NCBI RefSeq assembly: GCF_000003815.2
Contig: NC_049981.1
Span: forward strand, 22,387,817 to 22,451,816
DNA length: 64,000 bases
From: Branchiostoma floridae
Taxonomy: Eukaryota; Chordata; Leptocardii; Amphioxiformes; Branchiostomatidae
Direction of reading: 5' to 3'
This document shows, one piece after another, positions 10,101 through 22,100 of this stretch; within the stretch, counting starts at the first letter, position 1; the number at the start of each line of letters is the position of its first letter. Position numbers and translations under genes: made by a program. The notes under the pieces are model-generated. The model did not search any database, had not been told where the DNA came from, and saw only the letters and a list, made by a program, of their open reading frames with translations.

Positions 10101-13100
10101 TGATCACTAAATACTGAGATTTATTATTTTCCCTAACTAGTGCGATGAAAGCCATCTTTAAAGATGAAAGATAGCATGTGTGACAGTTTCCTAACCTTTT
10201 GTTAGCTTTTTCCAGACGATTTGATTTTGTGGCACTAATTTGATCCTTGTAGGCCTCCTTGGTTTTTCCATTAAACTAATCCTTCCCAATCCTAGATACA
10301 TGCACTCATTAGGAAACAGTATGTAACAGGAAAGGAAATTACTTATAAGCTCTGAGGAGCATGGAGGTATGTCTTCTGTATTTAAGAAATACATTGTACC
10401 TTCTTTATGTTATTTGTTCGAGCAAGGACCTTTTATGAAAGCCCCTTGGTTCAAATGAGTCACCTGAAGGAAGCTCTGAGGAACATGCAGGTATGTCTTT
10501 TGTATCTAAGAGACTGACTCCCATTTTAGATGACTACACACCTTCTTTAGCGGTTATTAGCTTAGGTGAGTTACCTGATAAAAAGCTACGTCGATAAAGA
10601 TTAGACATCCAGGTAATATGATATGCCAAAAAGGACTTAAGCAACTGGATATGACTTTCTATTACCTTCTTTCAGCTTTGTCTTACCCAAGTCTTTAATG
10701 TTTCCTATTGGACATCTAAAATTGTCTTCATTTATAGTTAGGATATGAAGACCACCAGTTTCTTCCAGATCACTTTAAATTAGTAACACTGACGAAAGAC
10801 AGTGGATATTATCTGAAACATCTGACCGTTTCCAAAACCATATCCAGTTGTTTGAGCAACTACTTTTTGGCAAATGATAACAAGCATTATAATGTTAAAT
10901 CCCTTACCCTTGTCAGAGCCCCGCGGGGAGGTCGGATGGGGTCCACAGTCGGCTTCTTCTCCAGGTCTGGTACATTGTATGCTGTACAAAATGTAGAAAA
11001 CAAACACATTAAATTTTCCTTTAGTGTCTCAGCACAATGAACAACAACAATAAGGCATTGTGTAAGGGCGTTTGGCTCAAAGACTAGAGGTCCTGGGTTC
11101 AAAAACCCTGATATGCTCCGACCTTGCGCCCTTGGGAAGGCACTTAACACAAATGTTTGCACTTCACTCAGGTGAAAATGAGTACCTGGCTTCGGTTTGG
11201 TACGTCCATCAGATAGCATTTTGAATGTTTGAGGAGAGCTATAACTTGAGTACATAAAAGAACCCACCACGCTTGTCAAAAAAAGTTAGGGTCCTTCCCC
11301 ATGTCACTCAGTGGATCAATTATATCTGACTGGCTATGCAGCTTGTACTCCTCAATGTGATGCACCATAAGCTGATTTACCAGGTATGCGATACAAAAGG
11401 TGCAAATACAAACAAGCAATACAGGTAGTGGAAGCTTACTTATAGCCTGCACACAAGCATAACTGAAGATTGGTTCATATTGTGTAGAAAGAATCATGGC
11501 TTTCTGTACATATGCATGTGCTGGTACATTTTCCCCTCATTTACAAATCTCTTCTGTTATTCCTTCCATTATGCATTACTTCAAGAGACCATTCATTGCC
11601 TCAGGAGATAAAACTAATGGAGGAGTCCAAGTACAACAACGTCCGAAACAGGAATACCAGTAAGTTAGATAATGACGAAGCGTCGCATTAACAGGAACAA
11701 ATTGCTCTCCCAGCGCAGCGAGGCTTTTGTGACATGGAGGATGTAATTGTTTGTGCACCACCGCTGCAATTTGATGATGCACCGATGATGGTAATTATGA
11801 CAAAGAGAGCTACACGAAGCAGCAAATGTGTCATAGATATCGCGGTGAATTTCAAAATCTCTAATTAAAATTGCCACCCCTGGTGCCTTAATTCCCCAGA
11901 AAGCAATTCTGAGACTATGAGATCTTCATCGCTGACAGGAAGATGCATTTGATGATCCTCCACAACCTGCTACACTGCACCAGAATTTTCCCGTTGACAA
12001 GATAGGCCATGTGGATTTGAATGTATGGATGGCATCTGCATGTGTATCAATATTTGTGTGTCCCCTTTCCCAAATAAAAAAAAAAGAATTTTGAACACAC
12101 TTTTAATCGTACAAAGCAGCCAAAGTCAATTCCAAGTTCAAAGAAGGTATGGAAGAACAAAGATGAAGAATCTGCTTCTTGGTACTTTGAGTGTCATATG
12201 TTCAACCTTCCCGACCACCTAGAAATATACATGCAGATTTCATAACAAAGGCAACTTTTTTTTTTTTCATTTGGCCTCAAACATCGGATTTAGGATTCCA
12301 GACGGTGTCTTCCATACAATCAAATCAACATGGCCTTATAATATTTTGTAGGAAAAGAATTATGCGCCTTTTCAAACAGAAGCTAGCCTGCAGCAGTCCT
12401 ATAACATATGGTCTTAAGTTCTTACTTAGTTGTTATCTTGTCTAGTCATTAATCATTGGATCTTAGACAGCGGAAAATACATTCTACATAATAAACAGAT
12501 GTAATTACATATTGTATACAAATTAGGTTGTTAGGAAGTATTAACTAATGAGTCATAGAATTAATTTCATTTCCTGGCAAGTTTATTTATATCTGTGATT
12601 AACAACAATATTGTTAGGTATATTAAAAGGCAGACATTTGAGTAAAAATAAATTTGTCATTCGCATTGATGACTAGGTTAATATGTTTGTCTGTGATAAA
12701 CATCAACAATATTGTTAGGTATATTAAAAGGCAGACATTTGAGTAAAAATAAATTTGTCATTCATATTTCCAACAAGGTTATGTTTGTCTGTGATAAACA
12801 ACAACAATATTGTTAGGTAATAAAAGGCTGACATTTGAGTCAAATAAATTTGTCATTCGTATTTCCGACTAGGTTATAATTGTCTGTGATAAGCAAGAGT
12901 GATAAGTAAGGTACATGTATATTAAAAGGCAGACATTTGAGTCAAAATAAGATTTGTTACTCTCTGATTTCATAAAGGAATTAATGGGGGAGAGATTTGC
13001 AAAACTGTCAGTTCTGTAATTGAAGACTGATAGTTTCTCATTTAACGTGGGATGATACGACAATCCTGGGAACAAAAAGAATTGCTGTGAACTAATTGGA

Positions 13101-16100
13101 TTTGCTTATTCCGGAACAGGGAGCCTTAAAACACAATACCTCATGAGTCACATGACCTCAGAGGGAAGAAAGTTTAAGAATGCTAAGTAGTACCATTTTA
13201 GTTACCAAAATATGTACTTACAATAAAATGTAAAAAGATCTATATTTTTGAATAATTTCATGTCATATCTTAAGTTACAAGTTGTCTATATATCAAAGCA
13301 TACCATAGATTCTAGGAAAAACAAATTGCCCTTAAAATATAGCAATAAGGAGCAATGGTGCAGAAATTGGATTGAGATCTCTACCTCTTTATATTTTTTG
13401 TACTGCTGCTGTTCCCTTTTGGTTTTGTTATTTTGACTCTTGTTGCCATTCATGACAAGAGTATTGTTAATTGATTAAGACTAAGAAAATCTGTGGCTTA
13501 ATTTTGCATCCATTTTTGTAAAGTTGTATTCTGTTTTCTTTCATTAGGTATTGAAATTAAACACACAAACAACCGTTGTAGATTAGAAGTAGCGCTAGCT
13601 GACGATTTTCATTTTACCTTATGTTTATCTAATTATTGTATGTATGCTATGCCTTTATATAAATGTCATTATTTTCTTTCTGTGTACACTTGAAATTGGA
13701 CTGCAGGTGTGAATGTGCGATAAAGTTATTATCATTATATTGTTTATCATTTGCCAGTGTTCTAGCCAGCCTAAATTTTTATTCCGTCCTTTTGGTAAGG
13801 CAGAGAACTCTGTTGAGCGCCACGGTGCTTCTGTCTGTATGCATGAAATCGTCGCCAGTTGCCAGCAGGGGGTAGAAACAATCTAAATGAGCTTTGCTGC
13901 AAACTTCTGCTGATTTCCTGGAGATCCTTACAAAATTCTTGAAAAGTCGAAGTTCTTCTTACAGGCCCATTTCTGTCCATTAAAGGGACGGAATGGGCAA
14001 AATTTTTGTCCATCCTTAGTGGCAAAATGTCATCAAAGGATGGAGGGACGGGTGCTGACTAGAAAATGCAACTAAAATAGAAAAAAAAGAAGAATGCTCA
14101 CCGTTCTCCATGAGGTCGCAAAACTCCCTGTATCTGACTCTTCCATCGTCTGTCTTGTAGTAGTCCGCAAGTTTCTGGATCTCCGTGCGAGCCAGGTTCG
14201 CCTCCTTCCCGACCGCCAAGGCGAGGCCGCACACGAACTGGTTCTCTGTGATGATCCCGCTCCGAAGCTTGTCGTGGTCGCGGAAGAACTCGATGGTGCG
14301 GATGCCGTTCTTGTACACGGCCTTGCGGATTTTCTCGAAGAGTTCCCGAATGACGGGATCTGCTGGGGGCTGAAAATTGAGAGAAAAGATCATGTGAGGC
14401 CTAAGAAAAAAATGTTGTGTTTCCTGTTTCCAGATGTACCCTAGAAAAACCTGCCGACCCTAGACTTTCTTTGGGTGGGCAGTGGAGTCACATAGTTTCA
14501 AGTTCAAATTTTTATTTAGCCAGCTCCATATTCAAATAAAAATACTGCTTGTCCTAGCATTTTTCTACAATGTATTCTACCAACACAGATGAACTTCATG
14601 CTAAAGAAAGGAAGATATCTGTCGGTAGTCTACTACATTAAGTGCGCCTCCTGCCAGGATTTAAGGGCTTGATAGTCTGATTGGTTATGTCATCTTTTAT
14701 CAGTCTTAATCTGTATCCATTGTATTATGTTTTTATGTCAGGACAAGAACTAGTTAACGTGTCCCCACCTGTTCCCTCAACCCTTCCACTTATGTGGTGA
14801 ATTTTGATAAACAAATAAACAAAGAAGGTGTCTGAACCCTACCTCAGCTGGCCACCATCCGTAGGTGGGGAGAGGATCTGATGGTGGGCTGATGCCCGGG
14901 TCTCTCAGGTCCTCAGCTATCTGCTCCAGGTCGTGGTGTAGGTTCAGGTAGTTACACAGGCCCGGTCTGTCAGGGTCAGCATAGCGACAGGCCAGTAGGT
15001 ACTTCTCCTCGTCTGTGATGTCAGGAGGTCCGGGGAAACTGCGATAAAACTGTGGGAGAATATAGAATCTTAGTTTACGAATGACCGGCCAAATGTCAGG
15101 TAGTTATACAGGTCCGGTCTGTCAGGGTCGGCATAGCGACAGGCGAGCAGGTACTTCTCCTCGTCAGTGATGTCAGGTGGTCCAGGGAAGCTGCGGTAAA
15201 ACTGCGGGAGAATATAGAGTCTTAGTTTACAAATGTCCTGCCAAATGTCAGGCCCGGTCTGTCAGGGTCCGCGTAGCGACAGGCGAGCAGGTACTTCTCC
15301 TCGTCTGTGATGTCAGGTGGTCCGGGGAAACTGCGGTAAAACTGCGGGAGAATATAGAGTCTTAGTTTACAAATGTCCTGCTGAATGTTCTCATACCAAA
15401 TCTGTCCAACATATGCATGATTCATCAACTCTATCTGTGTGTGTGTGTGTGTGTGTGTGTGAGTGTGTGTGTGTGTGTGTGTATGTGTGTGTGTGTGTGT
15501 GAGTGTGTGTGTGTGTGTGTGTGTATGTGTGTGTGTATGTGTATGTGTGTGTGTATCAGGGCTCTAGCCAGCGTCCGTTTTTCCGTCAATTGACGGAAAT
15601 TTGCTGCGTGTGACAGAAAAATTTTAAAGCCAATCCGTCAACCTTGATGGACAAAAATCCTTGGTGGAAGCTACGGGCAGCTTGGGGACGCCGTAAAAGC
15701 CACACACTGTTTGTTTTACTATTGTTATGATTGTTGACAATGTGTGTCAGTGCCCTTTCGCATATGATAATCTCATTAAAAACCCGTTTTTCAAGGTCTC
15801 AGTTCAGTCTCTCTAACTCCTGGAATAGTGTTTTCGCGACAATGGGAATTGGCTGACAGAAAAAAATTTCGAGCTGGCTAGAGCCCTGGTGTGTATGTGT
15901 GTGTGTGTGTGTGTGTGTATGTGTGTGTATGTGTGTGCGTATGTGTGTGTGTGTAGTCGACCAGCATAACTCCAGAATGCCTCCAGATGGACTGTCTTGA
16001 TATTTGGTATGTTTTTCTTTCTATTCTTGTTTGTTTGCTTGTTTGTTTTATTTGGATCACCATTAAAGTTTGTTACATATTGTTTCACTATACTACCTGG

Positions 16101-19100
16101 ATTCTGTTACAATGCATGTACAATCAAATGAAATGTCTCAGCAAAGGCCCTCTGGCAGCTTTCTTACTTAATCCTAGAAATCCTAATAAAAAACCCTGTA
16201 TTTTTCCTTCAATGGTCACCAGGTTACAAAATTCAATTGACAAAATATAACAAGCCATTGCAAAAACGTCTACATAAATAAGAATTGAACAGCATCTCTT
16301 CTTCTTAAGTCAGAAAAATCATGCTCGAAACAAACTTAAAGTGGACGGACTAATGCAATAGGAGAAGCAGGGGTCGCGAGGGCTGATCAGTAACAATCCC
16401 TACCCCATTTTATCATCACTTGAACCTACCTGGCTCTCTGTGACCACCCCTTTATGGTGCCTGTCGAAGTCCTCGTAGGAAGTCCTGAGGTTGATGCCGT
16501 GGTACTTGTAAAACGGCTGCATTCTCTCCAGGATGTCCCTGACGCGCTGCAGGGAGCCCGGGCTCAGTGGGCGCAGGGAACGCTGCGTACCCAGGAATTC
16601 CACAGGGGTGTGGGTCAGAGCCTGGGGAGTCGGGGTCATGAAGTTGGGATCAAAGGCTGAAAAAGAAGTTTAAAAAAAAGTTGAAGTGTCACTGACAAAA
16701 ATTAGTGGATGCTAGTTGAAATGTCTGACCATTTCCCAAATCATATCCAGTAGCTTTAATAACTGCTTTTTGGCATATCTTATCACTAGTACCTGGATGT
16801 CTAACCTTCATCGACCTATCAATTATATGATAGGGTAAGATTTGTCTTATGCAAAGACAACACCATTTGGCTTCCCTTATAGTTATAGTATTGTTGAAGA
16901 GTAAAAAAAGAACAACCTACATCTGCTTGGGTTTTGGACCAGGTCATTAACACAATCATACTGCACGTACAATACCATAATATGATTATACTTGCTCTGT
17001 AGTATTGTGTGCAAAAACGAAAATCAACAAGAAAAGCTAAAATTTTTGCAAAAACTGCTGTCATCTTACATAAGCTCTGATTGGCTACTGACAGGAGAAG
17101 AAAGAAAAGAACACACCGGCAATAACAATATTCTTAACATAATTACCACTAACTATAAGACAGTAACTATTACCGCAATTTTCATTTGAAATGTGCTTAT
17201 TATTATCATGCCACATCTCTTTCTGGGAACAAACAGTCAGGTAATTTCGAAGAAACGAATTAGAGTCTATCAATCCTCGTTATGTTCTAATTCCTTCACC
17301 TACAGGTAAGCCTAATAAGTCCCAATTAAGCCCCTAATATTGCAGCATAATTGGCAAACAATTAGAATATAAATTACACGTCCTCCCCGTTGCAGTTAAT
17401 GTGGAGAAGGATTCCCCCGGTGTAGGCAAGATATTGCAATGACATTCATATAACTCGGAGGGCGTGTCACTTCGATTTTCTGCCTAGGTAACCTGCTAAG
17501 GAAACCCATTTTGAAGATTACACTACAGATACTTCTGGGAAGGTTTGACATTTCAATGTTTTCTGTTACTGAGTTTTTTCCATTAGAAACATCTTCTACC
17601 AGTCTTCCGGATCAATATTGGTTCATTTAGCCATCCACACTGGAGGTGACTCTATGGTAATACTAGTTCACTTTCATCCGAGGGGTAACCTATATCCGTT
17701 GTTTTTAAAACAGGATTATTTAGCTATATCTAGCCGATGGACGGTGGTTTCAAACTACAATATTTCGAAATATTGTAATTTGAAACGACTTTCCGATCCC
17801 CAAATACAAATGTACCATGTTTTGAATACGCGGATAAAGGTGAATTTGCGGTAAAGGTTGTATATGACAAGTTCTCAGACTTTGTCATACAGTAGTCGGT
17901 GTCCCAAAGATATTCATCCTGAAGCCCTATCTGCCACCAAAGAGACTGGAAAATCTAGGTTTAACTATTTCTGTTCCCTGCAAAAACTTATAATTCATTT
18001 AAGTTCATTTATCTATTACATCTATCCGTGAGGTACCTATTTCTGTGTTTTTTTTAAACAGGATGTCTAGGGATATCAAGTTGACGGATGGTGCAATATT
18101 TTGAACATAGCTGCAATATTTTTTAAATATTTTTTAGATATTACAATTTGAAACAACCATCTGTTGACTTGATATCCTGAAATACCCCGTTTTGAAAAAC
18201 AAAAAGATATATGTTACCATTGCAGACATCGTAAAAGGCTGACTATACTTCTACAATAAACACACAAATTTGACAACATTTTTATAACACACATGATGGA
18301 GAGTTGAGCCGCATTAAGGGATTTCATAGAAGCCAGGATCCTTCTTACAGATGAGGTTCTACTGAGAAGGGATTATCCATAATACTTCCTTTATACACTA
18401 GTACATGTGTGTAATTCCTTTTCTGGGAGATGCAGTTTTCGGACCATCTCTGCACAGGAATTACACAATTTCAAAACGTAACCGGGTGAACAAGTTACAT
18501 ATAACAATTAGCAACTTTTCAGTGTTAGCATTAAGTTTTTTTTATACAACACTTTTATTATAATATCAATATAAATGTTTCTGTATGAAAGCATATTAAA
18601 ACAGAAAAAGTGTTATATTTTCCTACTACTGGTAGTAGTAGAACTGCAGGTCTGTTTATCAATTTCTATCATCAGAATACTCTCAAAAGTTTGGATTTAT
18701 TTCTACTTTACTCCAGTCACCTTTCTCCACTTTTCATTTTTTCCTATAATACGAAAAGTTCCCAAGAGTCAAGAGCAAAGACATGATAAAGTATGGCTGA
18801 CTTTGAACTGAGGTCTTATGCAGAAACTCAGTTATGTTCAATGCGGGAGGAAAAGATATCACAGGACACAATATACTTCCATCAGATGACAGACGTATAC
18901 CTTCCTTATCTATATCCAGAAGGATGTAGCAAATGTCTCCCTAACTTGTACGGTTATCATTTTAAGATGAGTATCTGTAATGTCCGAGTGCTCCCAAGGC
19001 ATGGAGTATCAATCTTCCTTTTGCTGCCGTTTCCATGCCAGCTTTACGGCGCTCTTCCTGTTATATGCGACTGTCCAAAGCAAGGATTTACAGGCTACAG

Positions 19101-22100
19101 ATAGCCGTGTGTGGAGACTGCAAGAAGAATGTGGCGCCGGAGGAAATGCTTCATTGATGGGGCAAATGTACGGAACTTTAAAAGAGAGCCCTTTGGCAAG
19201 GCTTTCAGCCGCGTGAGCTATTGGGAACTTCTATCTATAGCAAAGCTGATAGGATTAAATCACTGCGTAAGGTACGACATCTCTCGTGGCTTGTTATTGC
19301 AGCTCCACCAGTAAGTACAATACTTGTAAATGGATGGGCAGAAGGATGATTGATGGTTTGGGATGCTGCGTGAAAGGTACAGGATTTTCTGTGAGCATGG
19401 ATTCTCCATTTCACATCTTTGGTAAATGCCAGCACAGAGCAGACAACATCAACGCTATCTTCTGTTGGCCTTTCCATTGGCAACAAAAATATATCAAATG
19501 CAAGTACCATATTGTCCTATTGTGGGTTCAACAAAAGTTCTCGAAGAAAAGTTTCACGCTAGAATCGAAACATTTAGGAATCCTGTTTATAATATGCATT
19601 TTGAAAACATGGACCTAATTCATCAGTTCCATGAATGCGTCTTCCTGGGCAGTTTGACTGTGTATGTTCAGTATGATCATTACATTGCCACAGTGCTTAG
19701 ATACTGTACCCATGCTGTGGTGAAAACATACTCATTTGTTTCATTTTCTATGATTTTAATTATATGTCATTTGATTTGCTTATTTTAAAACATGGTTCAT
19801 GATGCAAGATATTGCATGGAATCTTGATGAGGAGACGTGGCAATGCTGTTCATTTGATCAGAAAGTCACCTTGTGTTAACATAAGTTCACCTTCATCTGC
19901 AAGGTAACCTATTATCGTTGTTTTTAAAAATAGCCTATTTTGGGACATCGTTTCAACGGACTGTGGTTTTGAATTTTACTATTTTCAAAATAATTGCAGT
20001 TATTTGCAAAATACTTCAACTTCCGTCGACTTGATATTCATAGTACATACCCTGTTTCAGATATAACGAATATAGATAACTCCACGATTAAGGTGAACTA
20101 GCATTATACAATATTTAGATAGGATCTACACAGCATTGTTGTCACAGTCCACCCACATCCCTTGCTTTTATCAGATTTAAAAAAAAATTCATCTGTAAAT
20201 ATTTACTGTGCTTTCCTGGACATGTATCATATGCATCTGTATGATTTATTGGCTTTTACTGCCTTCGCATGATGGAAAGCTAGGCTTAGGCTTGTCAAGC
20301 AAGGTTGTGGATAATATGTTGAGATCCAGAAGGAAATATTGTAATTTTATGTTGTTTCATTTCATTTTCATTTCTATTTATCAAAACTGCAGGGCGGTAA
20401 ATTGTAACAGGACAATACAGTCGACAACCCAGGCAGCATTGCTGATGTTGGGTGCTAATATCTTACATGTACAAAATGTACATACATCAGCCGAACATTC
20501 AACATACATTGTGCTATCAACCTTGTGCTGTTGATACCCAATGTATGTTTTCAATTTAGAATCTTTTTTTTAAGCATCAGAAAAAAACACTTTCCAAATA
20601 ACGCTAACATTGACCTTTATCCATAGGGTAACCTTTATTTGTTCTTTTTAAGAACAATGTATTTAGGGAAATCAAGTCGACAGATGATGGTTTCAAACTG
20701 CAATATTTTTCAGATAGTACAATTTGAAACTACGGTCCATCGACTTAATATCCCTGTAAACCCTGCTTAGCAACACAACGGATATAGGTTACCCCGCGGA
20801 TAAAGGTGAACTAACGTTAGATAGTTAAACTGACCTTGATCAATGGCATCTGTGAAGAGCCTGTAGTTGACCATGCCCTCCCTCTTCAGGTCATACTTGT
20901 CCAGAAGCATGACCTCATCCTGCGGGGTCAGCTGAATGCCGAGGTTCTGGTCCAGACAGCGCTTGAACTGGGAGGCTGTATGGTGCGGAAGGCAGACACC
21001 CAAATGTTAGCAATTCAGGAATAATTGACACTCAATCATGGCGGGTGAAAGGTTTAAGCCATGTTCTACTAAGGTTCCAGCATAAATGATTTTTTTTTTC
21101 AAGCAAAAAGGAGCAGTACAATGTGTCACTGCTATGGCTTGAATGTTGAGCCATAATAAGTACAATTCTGGGTAAGTGTACATTGGGTCTATTATGTGAA
21201 GAGGTTTGATGCCTGGGGCTAGCAAAACTCTCAATGATTAATTCTAAAAGTGTACAAAATGTGTACAAAGTGTGGAAGGGAACATCCATTGGGGTGCTGA
21301 CATCGCATTGCCAAGTCTAATACTTGGATTCAGTGGCATCTCCAGTTCAGCAATACAATTTCATATCCTGTGCACTTTCTTTGGTGCTATACCAATCACT
21401 TGAAAGAAGTAAAATTCAATGTCAATGCTATATTTTACTTTGTAAACATTCTAGAGCAATAAAAAACATAAAAAGGACCTATCAGTGAGCTCTTGTAGAA
21501 AAAATAGATTTGATTACCGACATGACTATTTGTCATGGCAAATGAATTGCCTAACAATCAGTATGGGGGCATATTCATTCTAACATTGCAGATGGTTGTA
21601 TGACGAATTGTTTTGATTAAACATAATCCAGTCTGGCAAAAAAAACAGGATTAAGCGTGTTGCTTCCGGTTAGCGCTGATTACATTTTGTCCATAATCGT
21701 AGAACACCGTTTACAACGACGAATCCCGCCCAGCCTCGGGCGGAATGAATTGTCCTCACCTGACTGAGTTATCGGTAAGCCGTCAGGTAATTTCCAGTTT
21801 TTCTCCTCGATTCATTTCGCTGCGATACAGGGTCAAGGCTCATTTGGAGAAACGGAGCAGCGTAATTAGACAAGATTAATTACACCAATCTCTGTCCCTG
21901 ACACAGTACAAGGCAAGCTTCCAGAAATTGACTTTGATTCCATTACGATGTTCAGGAGGGAGACGGAATTCGGAAGTTTGTCTGATATTGTCCCTGACAG
22001 GACCTAAATTTACACGGGCAAAAGTATCGATCCTCGTTGACAAGCGGTGCGTAAGCGTCGTGCAGAGCTATAAAAGAAACCAAAGATGATAGTTGCTCAT

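Larger units (their letters stand above)
10982..14101. other. Intron 6
   Basis: This 3.1-kb intron holds the SINE at 11.05 kb, the 98-bp minisatellite at 12.6 kb and an hAT-like element at 13.75 kb. Between 11.4 and 12.5 kb and between 13.0 and 13.7 kb I see only AT-rich unique sequence. Confidence 0.6.
16657..20834. other. Intron 3 (4.2 kb)
   Basis: It contains a repeat related to the 10.6-10.9 kb palindrome (16705-16840) and four Family A MITEs (17.66, 18.0, 19.88 and 20.6 kb). A block at about 17270-17500 is unique and has several TAATT motifs. A 103-codon open frame at 18793-19104 shows no family similarity. No exon is supported. Confidence 0.55.

Noticed and set aside
12591-12960. 98-bp repeats as a CRISPR or satellite centromere
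   Set aside because: Only four diverged units with no unique spacers, inside an intron.
15437-16063. Open frames made of repeated T-H or C-V residues
   Set aside because: They are translations of the GT microsatellite.
18793-19104. 103-codon open frame in intron 3
   Set aside because: Composition and lack of splice signals or domains fit a chance frame.
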